Assembly: GCF_000717275.1 (NCBI RefSeq)
Contig: NZ_JNYV01000008.1
Location: 186,001 to 250,000 of the forward strand
Reading direction: 5' to 3'
Length of the DNA stretch: 64,000 nt
Origin: Kitasatospora arboriphila
GTDB taxonomy: Bacteria > Actinomycetota > Actinomycetes > Mycobacteriales > Mycobacteriaceae
Below the pieces are notes generated by a model. The model made no database searches. It saw nothing but the letters and a program-made list of their open reading frames with translations, and was not told where the DNA came from. The position numbers and the translations under genes are program-made. This document shows positions 8,422-17,103 of this stretch, in pieces (positions within the stretch are counted from its first letter, which is position 1; every line of letters starts with the position of its first letter).

Positions 8422-8916
8422 ATGGGAGATGAGGTGACACCGCAAAGCGCTTACTTTGTGCTCGGGATGCCCGACCATGCTCGAGTCGGAGCCGGCCGCG
8501 ACATCAGTCAGGCCCAGGTGTTCTTCGACGAAGACCACGCGGTTGCCTCGGTCGACGAACATTACGAGCTGGCTCGGTCGAACACCTCCGAGTACGTCTT
8601 GGCCGCGACGGAGTGGTTTGTGCTCACCGCCCTGATCGGCGACGGGCTCGGCCCTGCCTACGGCGACCACTTCCTCACCTACCGCACCGATGACGTGCTG
8701 TGGGCCATTGCGGGCGGGTTCACCCGCCCCGAGGAGATGACCGACTGGCTGCCGTTCATCTTTGCTGCCGAGGATCTGCACGACCACTGGTCACCCGGCG
8801 GGGTGGAGCATGGCCTCGTGCCCAGCAGCGCCAAGCGGACCGACACCATGGATCTGTCCCGGTTGTGGTTCGCACCCGTCATGTCGCAGCGGGTGTATCC
8901 CGTGCGGGCTCGCTGA
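8422..8916 (+). CDS. Hypothetical protein
   Basis: 164 aa, no recognised domain. Acidic and soluble, with no signal peptide or TM helix. It has DEHYELARSNTSEYVLAATE and repeated Trp/Phe-rich stretches (WFVLTAL, DVLWAIAGGF, WLPFIFAAEDLHDHW). Codon use fits its neighbours and CACAAT lies 6 nt before the ATG, a weak leaderless-type -10. Single gene between a divergent Rid unit and the lipoprotein operon. Confidence 0.6.
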   Translation: MGDEVTPQSAYFVLGMPDHARVGAGRDISQAQVFFDEDHAVASVDEHYELARSNTSEYVLAATEWFVLTALIGDGLGPAYGDHFLTYRTDDVLWAIAGGFTRPEEMTDWLPFIFAAEDLHDHWSPGGVEHGLVPSSAKRTDTMDLSRLWFAPVMSQRVYPVRAR

Positions 8917-9031
8917 CACCCACCGGGTCACCCACACACGGGTGTCTATGCGAAAAATATGCACCTTGCCGGTGAAGTATCCCCATGTGCGCGAAACACG
9001 CTGAAACCCTGCCGGCAACGGCACCGCAGTC

Positions 9032-9556
9032 ATGAGCGGTACCTCTTGGCGGTTGCCACCCCGGACCGGCGTGACGGGCGCGTTGGTGACAACTGCAGCA
9101 TTGCTGCTGGTGCTCGGCGGATGCAATGACAACGATTCGTCTTCGTCGGACAGCCGCGACGGGCTGGCGCCGATCCCGACACGGACCACGCCACCGACGG
9201 CGTCCGTGGTCCCCGCAACAGATCCGGGCGGCGCACCACAGGTGTACGACTTCACCGTCCTGCCGACGTTCACGTGCCTGAAAGACACTCCCCCGCGGTC
9301 TGTGGTGACCGTCGGGTGGCGCGCACCATCGGCCACCGGGGTGGAGCTGCGCCTCGACGGCCAACTGCTCCCCGTGGGCATCAAGGACCAGGTGCCCTTC
9401 CAGGTGCCTGCTGGAGGACCGACCGGAATCGGGGCATCGGTGGTCTTCGCATGCGACGGACCGGCGCAACACACGATCGACGTCACCTGGACCGCGAACG
9501 GGATCGGCTCCACCTCACGCACCGTCACCATCACTAAGGAGCCCACCGATGGCTGA
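9032..9556 (+). CDS. Secreted lipoprotein, unknown function
   Basis: 174 aa. A positively charged start, a hydrophobic segment and the lipobox LVLGGC give a lipoprotein with mature N-terminus at Cys. A Ser/Asp/Thr-Pro linker follows, then a domain of about 100 residues that looks all-beta (PRSVVTVGWRAPSATGVELRL, TIDVTWTANG). Its end overlaps the multicopper oxidase start by 8 bp, so the two are coupled. No metal-binding motif is visible in it. Confidence 0.72.
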   Translation: MSGTSWRLPPRTGVTGALVTTAALLLVLGGCNDNDSSSSDSRDGLAPIPTRTTPPTASVVPATDPGGAPQVYDFTVLPTFTCLKDTPPRSVVTVGWRAPSATGVELRLDGQLLPVGIKDQVPFQVPAGGPTGIGASVVFACDGPAQHTIDVTWTANGIGSTSRTVTITKEPTDG

Positions 9557-11015
9557 GCCGAGATTGCCTGTCCCAGCGGTCAACCGCCGACGTTTCCTCA
9601 CCGGAGCCGCAGCGCTCGTCGGCCTTCCCCTGCTCGGCGGGTCGATCCTCACCGCATGCGCCTCGGGCAAGGACAACGCAGGCGGGGTCACCTGGTTCGA
9701 GCCGAGCGTCCGGACGAGCGAGAACGGTTCGCTGAGAACCCAATTGAAGGTAGCTCGCAGCGATGTGGCCATGGGCGGCGGGAAGGTCTCGGCGGTCACC
9801 TACGAGGGCACCTACCCGGGTCCGACGCTCGACGTGCGACCGGGTGACCGCATCGAGGTGTCGGTGATCAATGACATCGACGAGCCGACCAATCTGCACA
9901 CACACGGATGGCACGTCTCGCCGGAACAACCGAGCGACGACGTTCTCATGGCCATAGAACCCGGCGAGACCTTCGACTACTCCTACGACCTTCCCTCAGA
10001 CCATTCCGCGGGCACGTTCTGGTATCACTCGCATCAGCACACCATCAGTGACACACAGGTTTTCGGGGGTCTGTTCGGGGCCCTCATCGTACGTGGGGAG
10101 CTCGATGAACTGCCCGGCGTGAAGGGACGCCCCGAACGCCTCCTGGTCCTGAGTCAGACCGAAATGCAGGACGGCGCAATGGTTCCGGGCGACAAGAGCT
10201 CGAACAGCCTGCAACAGACACTGGTCAACGGCACCTTCCAGCCCACCACCGAGATCGCCCCCGGCGAAGTGCAACGGTGGCGCATCATCAACGCGAGTTC
10301 ATTGTTCCTGCGCCTGCAGCTCGACGAACATCCGATGCATGTGATCGGCATCGACGGTTCCGCCCGGACGTCGGTGTCCACCGTCGACGTTCTGGAGGTG
10401 GTGCCGGGTGGACGCGCCGATGTACTCATCGAAGGCGCCAACATCGGCACCTACCAGATGCGGTCATTGAGCTGGGATGAGTTCGGTCCCTTCTACTCGT
10501 CGATGGTGCCCGCACCGATGCCCCTGCTGAACCTGGTGTCGAAGGGGGACACACAGACACCCGAGCCCATCCCGGGCGCACTGCTCCCCTTCGACGACCT
10601 GCGTGACGCTGCCATCGACCGCCGACGTGAGTTCGTCTTCGAGGAGATGGAACCGCGCGGGACCGGCGACACCGAGCATTTCATGTACTACATCAACGGC
10701 GCGATGTTCGACCACCATGTGGTCAACGAAACGATGACACTCGGCGACACCGAGGAGTGGCATTTCATCAACCGCACCTACGAGCCCCATCCAGTTCACA
10801 TCCACGTCAACGACTTTCAGGTGGTGGCGATCAACGACCAACCGGTCGATCAGCAGCACTACCGGGACACGGCCATGCTCCCGCCGTTCGGAACACTCAC
10901 CATCCGCCACCGATTCGAGGACTTCACGGGCCAGTTCGTCATGCACTGCCACATCCTCTTCCACGAGGACCACGGCATGATGCAGTTGCTGGAAGTGGTT
11001 GACAAACAAGCATGA
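9549..11015 (+). CDS. Multicopper oxidase, Tat-exported
   Basis: 488 aa. The Tat signal is NRRRFLTGAAALVGLPLLGG followed by a lipobox-like LTAC, so it may be a Tat lipoprotein. All four copper motifs are present: NLHTHGWH, FWYHSHQH, HPVHIHVNDFQ and MHCHILFHEDHGMM, the last giving the type-1 Cys, His and Met ligands. Length fits the three-domain laccase/CueO family. The enzyme oxidises substrates such as Cu(I), phenols or metals with reduction of O2 to water, outside the membrane. It is the middle gene of a lipoprotein-MCO-membrane protein operon. Confidence 0.92.
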   Translation: MAEPRLPVPAVNRRRFLTGAAALVGLPLLGGSILTACASGKDNAGGVTWFEPSVRTSENGSLRTQLKVARSDVAMGGGKVSAVTYEGTYPGPTLDVRPGDRIEVSVINDIDEPTNLHTHGWHVSPEQPSDDVLMAIEPGETFDYSYDLPSDHSAGTFWYHSHQHTISDTQVFGGLFGALIVRGELDELPGVKGRPERLLVLSQTEMQDGAMVPGDKSSNSLQQTLVNGTFQPTTEIAPGEVQRWRIINASSLFLRLQLDEHPMHVIGIDGSARTSVSTVDVLEVVPGGRADVLIEGANIGTYQMRSLSWDEFGPFYSSMVPAPMPLLNLVSKGDTQTPEPIPGALLPFDDLRDAAIDRRREFVFEEMEPRGTGDTEHFMYYINGAMFDHHVVNETMTLGDTEEWHFINRTYEPHPVHIHVNDFQVVAINDQPVDQQHYRDTAMLPPFGTLTIRHRFEDFTGQFVMHCHILFHEDHGMMQLLEVVDKQA

Positions 11016-11293
11016 CCGACGCCGCCGGAAACCGCCGAGGCCAGCGCGCAGTCGGAAACACACTCCAGGTTGTCGCCGGACTGATCCTCGGGCCGATCGC
11101 CGTCGCGGCGATGCTGCAAGGTCTCCCGATCGAATCCGGCGCAGTGGTGCTCGCGGTGTCCGTGGTCGCCACGCTCGCGGTGGCGGGCGTCGTCGCGGCA
11201 CGAATCCGCCCGGCCCGGCCCGGCGCAGTTGCCTTCGCAGTGTCGGCAACACTGGTCAACGTCCTCGTGGCGGTGGTCGTGCTCGACTTCTGA
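11012..11293 (+). CDS. Small membrane protein of the multicopper-oxidase operon
   Basis: 93 aa with three predicted TM helices (VVAGLILGPIAVAAML, AVVLAVSVVATLAVAGVVAA, AVAFAVSATLVNVLVAVVVL) and a short basic N-terminus. Its ATG overlaps the oxidase stop (ATGA), so it is co-translated. No family recognised; a role linked to the oxidase is inferred from position only. Confidence 0.7.
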   Translation: MTDAAGNRRGQRAVGNTLQVVAGLILGPIAVAAMLQGLPIESGAVVLAVSVVATLAVAGVVAARIRPARPGAVAFAVSATLVNVLVAVVVLDF

Positions 11294-11362
11294 GCATCGA
11301 CCCCTCACGTGACTCGAGTTCGACGTGATGGCCGCAGACCCCACGCCCACGGGGTGCCGCGC

Positions 11363-11971
11363 TCAGCTGCTGCCGAATGCGCCGCTGACGCCTTCCAGGA
11401 AGTCATCGAGGAGACCCTCGAGATAGCTGCCGCCGACCGGGGTGTTGATCACGAGGTCGCCATGAAGATAGAAGTCGACCCACCGGTCACCGGTGGTCTG
11501 GCCGTGATCGGTGGTTCTCACATCGAGGTACAACTTCTGCCCGGTGCGGGCCAAGACGCCGAATGCCGGGGAGTTGAAACTCGAGATCGTGAAGTCGGCG
11601 GAACTGCGGGACGGAATGTTTCCCTCGATCACTTCTCCGGCCTTGGTATAGAACTTGAGGTACGTGCCGCCGTGGCCGTCGCTGTCGTAGACAACCCCAC
11701 CATCGACGTTCACGAACCCCGCGGCTTGACTGTCGTCGTAATAGCCGTGTGCATCACATCGACTGCCTTCGCGGCCGAAGGGTTGATTCTTGACACAGTG
11801 GACGCCACCTGCGCCTCCGTCGGTCGAGCGAATATGAATATTGAAATGTTTGAACTGCGCGCCCGGCGCAACAGGCTGCGCCGACGCTGAGCCCGATGGC
11901 ACGAGCACACCGGCCGACAGTGCTGCGCCCACCACAAGGATGGCGGCGAATCGTCGGAAGCGAGAGAGCAT
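11363..11971 (-). CDS. Secreted protein, unknown function
   Basis: 202 aa from ATG 11971, the start that gives a clean Sec signal peptide (FRRFAAILVVGAALSAGVLV, cleavage near ASAQP). The mature part is rich in Gly, Asp and aromatics, with two Cys (VHCVKNQ, SRCDAHGYYD) that may form a disulfide. It looks like a small extracellular beta protein; no family recognised. It is divergent from the 838-aa secreted protein. Confidence 0.65.
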   Translation of the reverse strand: MLSRFRRFAAILVVGAALSAGVLVPSGSASAQPVAPGAQFKHFNIHIRSTDGGAGGVHCVKNQPFGREGSRCDAHGYYDDSQAAGFVNVDGGVVYDSDGHGGTYLKFYTKAGEVIEGNIPSRSSADFTISSFNSPAFGVLARTGQKLYLDVRTTDHGQTTGDRWVDFYLHGDLVINTPVGGSYLEGLLDDFLEGVSGAFGSS

Positions 11972-12187
11972 GGAGCAAGTCCTTACGGTTGCGACACGAG
12001 GTACTTCTTCGGCCCAGAGGCGGACAAGCTCACTCTTCACCTGCGCCGCATGGTTTTTGCAATCATTTCCCGTCGTCATCCACACCGTTGCGCATTCTCT
12101 ACGTTGCAAAAAATATGCATTCGACCCCTAGGTTGCGATGCGGGTGTGGCCGCAGCCATCCCTGCCTGTGTAAAAGGAGCCATCGAA
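11972..12187. other. 216-bp divergent intergenic region between two secreted-protein genes
   Basis: Relatively AT-rich. It contains AAAAATATGCA at 12109-12119, exactly 79 bp before the TTG start at 12188. The same 11-mer occurs at 8953-8963, exactly 79 bp before the lipoprotein start at 9032. AAGGAG at 12174-12179 is the ribosome site for TTG 12188. Confidence 0.4.
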
Positions 12188-14704
12188 TTGTTCTCACGCC
12201 GCAGCAGCAGGACCCGGTTCAGAGCGGGCACGGTGTTACTCGTCTCGGCCGTCGCTGTCGCAACCCTCCACAACGCAGGGGTGGCGGGCGCGGACGAGCC
12301 CACATTCCCCTTCGACCTCCCGGGAGCCGGATCATCCGATGGCGCACCGGCGGACACCGGGTCGTCAGGATCGACCGGACCAGACAATCCCACACCCGAC
12401 CCGAACACACCTGGAACAGGCGGGTTGCAACTGTTGTCCCCCAACGCCGGTGAGCCAGTGCTCGGGGTCCCGATCGAAACGCTCTCGGACAACCCGGCAG
12501 CCTCCATCATCGTCAACGGCGAGGGCATGCCCGCCGCATCCGATCGACAGAACCTCCTCTTGGCCGTCCTGGATGCCCGCACCCACGCCCGGCTCAATTC
12601 GGGGACAGCACCCAACAACGCCGACGGCGTCCGAGTGCTCACGTCGATCACCGAGAGCTACCGGAACCGCAATGACACGATTGTTGTCGTCAGCGGCCAC
12701 CGCGGGATGACCAATGCCGGCCGCGAACCGGCCGTTGCCGATCTCTTGCGAGCTCTGGGGGCGTCGTCCATGAGCCGCGGCGACCTGAACCGGATGGAAG
12801 CCGGTGCGCCGTTTTCGATTGTCGGAAAGACCGGAGCTCCCGACGGCACAGCCTTCACACGCGTCGGCGTAGACGTGGGCGACCGCGCGGGTGCCAACAT
12901 CACCGGACTGCTCCGCTGGAGTGCGTTGGGACAGCGTTATGACTTCACGCCACCGGCGCCAATACCCTTCGCGACCCGGCAGGAAGCGGGCGGTGGATCC
13001 ACTGTGACCATGACGGTCGGCGCAGCCACCTACCCGTCGACGCCGAGCGGCCCAGACGGCTTCGTCATCCGCGGCTTCGACAGCCAAACTCTCGCACCCT
13101 CGTACGAGGCCACCGTGGTCACCACCAACGAGGCGGGCAATCGGGAGCTGAGTACCAAACTCGTCGCGGCGGCTGCCGAAGTCGATGCCGGTGGACGTCC
13201 GCTTCTTGTGATCGTCCAGAGTTTCGGCCGCCCCAAGCCGACCGGAGCGTGGCAGGACGGCGCCGACGCCATCGTTCGGCTGGGTGGGTCACGACTGTCA
13301 TTCCTCGGTCTGGGCGGTACGAGCGACTACACCCTCGTCGGCGGAGCAGCCGCCGGATCATCCGTGGTGGAGATGGGCACGATTCTCGGTAAGCCGGGTC
13401 CCGCAACAGGTTTGATCTCCCGCGGCCACGACTCTTCGTTTCTGCCTCTGCAGTCGGGCCCGCTCGGCGGCGTGGACCTCAAGCAGAACGCCATCATGTA
13501 CCAACCCGCCTTCCAGGGTGGTGCTGACCGAGCCCCGAACTTCCCATCCATCAACGCCGCTGCGGAGACGTACATCGGCTGGAAGGCGAATGTTCCCGGG
13601 TGCACATCACCAACTGCCAGCACCTGCAACATCCGGGAGAAGTACCGAACCAACTACAACGCAGCCTGGACATCGATCAAACAGGAGCTCGCGACCTCGG
13701 TCACCATGCCCACCGACCCGGCAGGCTTCACTGCCGCAGAATTCAACGCAGCTCTCACGCAGCTACGCAAAGAAGTCACGTCATTTGTTGCAGTCAAAAC
13801 CTATTACGACAATCTGCAGTCGTCGATGGGACTTGTCCGCGGTGACGCGAAACTGAACGTCACGAAAATCGGCAATGACATCGTCAGAGAGGTGTCACCG
13901 CCTCCCGCGAGTACAGCTTTGGCGGACGGTTTGAAACTGATCAACGTCATCATGAACGTAGTCACGCTGGCCGCACCGGAATTGAAGGCCGTATGGGGAC
14001 CGATTTCGACTCTCCTCGGACTCGGCGCCTACGTGAGCGGTGAAGGCGAGGCGAATGCGAACGCCAATTCACTGGCCAACAAGACGCGGGTACGTGCCGA
14101 CCAGTTGGGTGTACAGGTCGAGGATTCCCTGTCTGCGGCAACCTACGCATTCAGCACCGTTGCCCTCATCATGGCTTCCGACTACGGCAAACTCCAAGCT
14201 GCCAACACAGAGATCATGGAAGAACGCTGGGTTGCGCCGACCCAGCCGGGTCAACTGCTGAGCGATTTGACGAGGGGCCTGCGCACCTGGTTTGCAACCA
14301 CACTCCTGGCGACCACGTATCCGTGGCTGATCCGTGGCACACCCCCGCCGGTCGGACCCGGTGACGTGAACGGCCTGAGCTGTGGCAACTACACGGACTG
14401 GGGCGTGACCATGGAGCAACACCGCCCATGGAGTTCGATGCCGCGCATCGCACAGATGCAGGCCACGTGGAGTTTCGACGGCAGCGGGCCGATGCGATGG
14501 AACATGTTCTTCACCCGGGAGCGACCGACCACCGACAGAAGCAACTGGACCCCGGACTTCATCGGACCCGACACTGCCAACACCATGTTCGGTACCGGTC
14601 GAGACCAGCTGGGCATCAACCTTTACGACTTCATGAGTCCCCGCTACTTCGGGCCGACCATGCACCAGGCAAACGACGCCGCGGAAAAGTGCAATCTGTA
14701 CTGA
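12188..14704 (+). CDS. Large secreted protein with two FAM3/ILEI-like modules
   Basis: 838 aa from TTG 12188, chosen because AAGGAG lies 8 nt upstream and the protein then begins with a signal peptide (FRAGTVLLVSAVAVATLHNA, cleavage near GVAGA). After a Pro/Asp/Thr-rich linker come two similar modules. Module 1, residues ~118-225: LLLAVLDARTHARL, TIVVVSGHRG, PFSIVGKTG. Module 2, ~288-395: GFVIRGFDSQTL, LLVIVQSFGRP, DYTLVGGAA. The pattern (a strand naming a property, a strand ending in a permitted-value statement, then Ser/Tyr-x-(I/L)-VG) resembles the interleukin-like EMT inducer fold. The C-terminal ~430 residues are alpha-rich with one possible TM stretch (ELKAVWGPISTLLGLGAYV). Function unknown. 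Confidence 0.65.
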   Translation: MFSRRSSRTRFRAGTVLLVSAVAVATLHNAGVAGADEPTFPFDLPGAGSSDGAPADTGSSGSTGPDNPTPDPNTPGTGGLQLLSPNAGEPVLGVPIETLSDNPAASIIVNGEGMPAASDRQNLLLAVLDARTHARLNSGTAPNNADGVRVLTSITESYRNRNDTIVVVSGHRGMTNAGREPAVADLLRALGASSMSRGDLNRMEAGAPFSIVGKTGAPDGTAFTRVGVDVGDRAGANITGLLRWSALGQRYDFTPPAPIPFATRQEAGGGSTVTMTVGAATYPSTPSGPDGFVIRGFDSQTLAPSYEATVVTTNEAGNRELSTKLVAAAAEVDAGGRPLLVIVQSFGRPKPTGAWQDGADAIVRLGGSRLSFLGLGGTSDYTLVGGAAAGSSVVEMGTILGKPGPATGLISRGHDSSFLPLQSGPLGGVDLKQNAIMYQPAFQGGADRAPNFPSINAAAETYIGWKANVPGCTSPTASTCNIREKYRTNYNAAWTSIKQELATSVTMPTDPAGFTAAEFNAALTQLRKEVTSFVAVKTYYDNLQSSMGLVRGDAKLNVTKIGNDIVREVSPPPASTALADGLKLINVIMNVVTLAAPELKAVWGPISTLLGLGAYVSGEGEANANANSLANKTRVRADQLGVQVEDSLSAATYAFSTVALIMASDYGKLQAANTEIMEERWVAPTQPGQLLSDLTRGLRTWFATTLLATTYPWLIRGTPPPVGPGDVNGLSCGNYTDWGVTMEQHRPWSSMPRIAQMQATWSFDGSGPMRWNMFFTRERPTTDRSNWTPDFIGPDTANTMFGTGRDQLGINLYDFMSPRYFGPTMHQANDAAEKCNLY

Positions 14705-14774
14705 GGCGCGGGTCATCGGCGACGATTCAGTAGGGTCGACTCTGCCGGCCTGTGTCGTCTCGAAGGAGGGCTCG

Positions 14775-15188
14775 ATGCCTGAGCAACCAGTGGTCCTGTA
14801 CGACGGGGTCTGCGGATTCTGCAACCACGCAGTGCAATTCCTCCTCCGCGTCGACCGTCGACGGGAACTACGCTTCGCCGCCCTGGAAAGCGACTTCGCA
14901 CGCGGTGTCATCGAACGGCATCCGGAACTGGCAGGGGTTGATTCGGTTGTCTACGTGGACAACCCGGGGACGAAGGGCGAGCGCGTGTCGGTGCGGTCCG
15001 ACGCCGCACTGCGCGTGATCACCCATGCCGACCGGCCATGGCGGTGGCTGAAGGTCGCCCGGGCGATCCCCCGCCCCGTGCGAGATCGGCTCTACGACGG
15101 CTTTGCGGCCATCCGATACCGAGTGTTCGGAAAGCTCGACACCTGCCCGCTCCCCTCTCCTGAAGTACGCGCGAGATTCCTGGACTAG
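14775..15188 (+). CDS. DCC-family thiol-disulfide oxidoreductase-like protein (DUF393)
   Basis: 137 aa. The family signature YDGVCGFCN is at the N-terminus, with later VVYVD and WRWLKVARAIPRPVRDRLYD. GAAGGAGGG stands before the ATG. The CxxC pair suggests a thiol redox function, but no member substrate is certain. It ends in a strong hairpin shared with the convergent penicillin-binding gene. Confidence 0.85.
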   Translation: MPEQPVVLYDGVCGFCNHAVQFLLRVDRRRELRFAALESDFARGVIERHPELAGVDSVVYVDNPGTKGERVSVRSDAALRVITHADRPWRWLKVARAIPRPVRDRLYDGFAAIRYRVFGKLDTCPLPSPEVRARFLD

Positions 15189-15215
15189 GACCGGTCGGTT
15201 CGTCACCGACCGGTC
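15189..15215. terminator. Bidirectional hairpin between convergent DCC and PBP genes
   Basis: Perfect 11-bp arms GACCGGTCGGT (15189-15199) and ACCGACCGGTC (15205-15215) with a 5-nt loop. It begins right after the DCC stop and includes the last codons of the PBP gene. Confidence 0.65.
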
Positions 15216-16999
15216 GCAGGTCGAAGGAATTCGCCGGCAACCGCCACGGCCGGGGCAGAGCTGTTCCCGCCGACAACAAGCGACGCAAAGGCGATGTCGC
15301 CTGCGATCCCGGCGAACCACCCGTGGGAACGGGTGTTGTCGCCGTACTCCGCGGTACCGGTCTTACCCCCCAAACCGTCGATGTCGCTGAGCTGGGAAGC
15401 GGTACCCGTCGACACGGTCTGTCGCATCATCGCCCGTAAGGCATCGACAACCTCGGGATCCAGTGGCTCCGGCTCCACGCTGGCCGTCGTCGATCGACCG
15501 GAGATGAGGGTCGGAAGAATCATCGATCCATGTCCGAGACTCGCTTCGGCGACAGCCATGCCGAACGGCGAGGCGGTGACCTTGCCCTGACCGATACCGT
15601 TCTCCACCCGCAGAGCAGCGCTGTCGGCACGTGGCACCGTGCCGGTGACCGTGGTGATCCCCGGGACCACGAAATCGACGCCGATGCCGAACCGGGTGGC
15701 AGTTGCCGGGAGCGCGTCGGCTCCGAGGCGATTCGAGAGCCCCGCCATGGTGGTGTTGCAGGACCGAGCGAACGCAGTGGTCAAGGGCACCGTCCCGAGA
15801 TCGAAGTCGTCTTCGTTCGGAATGGTCCGGCCTTCGATGGTGGCACGTCCCGGGCACGGCAGCGGTGTCTGCGGTGTCGCGATCCCCTCCGACAACGCTG
15901 CCGCGGTGGTCACCGTCTTGAACGTCGAACCCGGCGGATACAGTCCGCTCAGCGCAATCGCACCTTCCCGATCCGCTGCGGCGTTTTGTGCAACCGCGAG
16001 GATCCCTCCGGCGTTTGTCGAAATGGCCACCAGCGCAGTGGGTTCGGACCGGGTTGCCACAGCCCGTTGCGCGAGCAGCTGCAGACGCCGATCAATGGAC
16101 AGCTGTAGCGGCTCGGACGCTCGGGATGGCACCGCCGTGAGCTGATCGAGGGCGTTGCCCTCGGCATCCACCAACGACACCGACCATCCGGCGCGTTCGG
16201 TGATCACGTCGTTCCAGGTACGTTCGATGTCGCCCAGAACCGGTGACCGCAAGGCGCGGTCGGTGGTCAACAACTTTCCCTGGTCCACGATCGTGACGCC
16301 CTCGATCGGTTCGAGCTGTGCCCGAACGGCCTCGACGTCATTTTCCCGGAGCGTGACGACGGTGACCGCATCGCCCTGCTGCTGCTCCGCAGCCATCCGG
16401 ATCGACATCTCCGTGATGGACGCATCGAACCGGCGCAGCGCCCTGGCCAACGCGGTGGATGCTGCATCAACGGCATCGCGCCGCACGGTGACCACTCCGA
16501 CCGTCTGCCACTCGAGGAGCACCGCTCCACCGCGGTCCACCACCGGTGTCATCAGATCTTTGTCGTCCGAATACCGGAATGTCGAACCGGGAAGCATGTT
16601 GTCGTGCAGCAGCGTCGGATCCCAGACCAGCTTCCGGTCGCCATCGGATTCGACTGTCCTGCCGCGTGTCTCGTACCGGAGATCCTTACCCTGCCCGAAA
16701 TTCCACGCCATGGTCAGACGCCCGTCGCTCCCATCGGACTCCACGTCGTCCGCGGTGACCACCACCTTCGCCCCATCGCCGAGCCCCTCGAACATGTCGT
16801 TGATCGCCATGGTTGCCGCGGCAGGATCGGTGGTCAGTTCGGCGGCGTCGCCGACGTGCCGCCCACTGAGGGCGGAGGCGAACTCGCCAAAAGTGTCTTC
16901 GGGGTCGTCACTCAGCCATGAACAGCTCGAACCGACAAGAGCAAACAGGATCAACGGAATGATTTGACGCAAGTAGGGCGATCGGTGTTTTTCGTCCAC
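15203..16999 (-). CDS. Penicillin-binding lipoprotein (NTF2-like MecA_N plus transpeptidase)
   Basis: 598 aa from GTG 16999; a TTG at 17011 adds four residues. The lipobox is LVGSSC. An NTF2-like domain follows (DTFGEFASALSGRHVGDAA), then a PBP dimer-like region and the transpeptidase with SxxK in GSTFKTV, SxN in SCNTT and KTGTAE, all intact. It resembles the M. tuberculosis penicillin-binding lipoprotein Rv2864c. It crosslinks peptidoglycan at the outer membrane face and is a beta-lactam target. A perfect 21-bp palindrome lies 55 bp upstream. Confidence 0.9.
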   Translation of the reverse strand: MDEKHRSPYLRQIIPLILFALVGSSCSWLSDDPEDTFGEFASALSGRHVGDAAELTTDPAAATMAINDMFEGLGDGAKVVVTADDVESDGSDGRLTMAWNFGQGKDLRYETRGRTVESDGDRKLVWDPTLLHDNMLPGSTFRYSDDKDLMTPVVDRGGAVLLEWQTVGVVTVRRDAVDAASTALARALRRFDASITEMSIRMAAEQQQGDAVTVVTLRENDVEAVRAQLEPIEGVTIVDQGKLLTTDRALRSPVLGDIERTWNDVITERAGWSVSLVDAEGNALDQLTAVPSRASEPLQLSIDRRLQLLAQRAVATRSEPTALVAISTNAGGILAVAQNAAADREGAIALSGLYPPGSTFKTVTTAAALSEGIATPQTPLPCPGRATIEGRTIPNEDDFDLGTVPLTTAFARSCNTTMAGLSNRLGADALPATATRFGIGVDFVVPGITTVTGTVPRADSAALRVENGIGQGKVTASPFGMAVAEASLGHGSMILPTLISGRSTTASVEPEPLDPEVVDALRAMMRQTVSTGTASQLSDIDGLGGKTGTAEYGDNTRSHGWFAGIAGDIAFASLVVGGNSSAPAVAVAGEFLRPATGR

Positions 17000-17053
17000 G
17001 CCCCGACTCAAGCAGGCGGGCCGCGACCCGGCAATGTCGCATCGCCTCCGCAG

Positions 17054-17074
17054 CCGATAGCGAATCGCTATCGG
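17054..17074. promoter_or_regulatory. Perfect 21-bp palindrome upstream of the PBP gene
   Basis: CCGATAGCGA and TCGCTATCGG are exact complements around a single A. A one-base centre cannot form a hairpin loop, so this is more likely a dimer-binding operator. It lies between the serine hydrolase stop (17104) and the PBP start. The cognate regulator is unknown. Confidence 0.65.
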
Positions 17075-17103
17075 GCGTGGCAGAGCTCGCGACGATCACC
17101 GTG

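Noticed and set aside
12050..12187. Upstream ATG start for the 838-aa secreted protein
   Set aside because: It would add 46 non-signal-like residues before the signal peptide; the TTG at 12188 has a well-placed AAGGAG.
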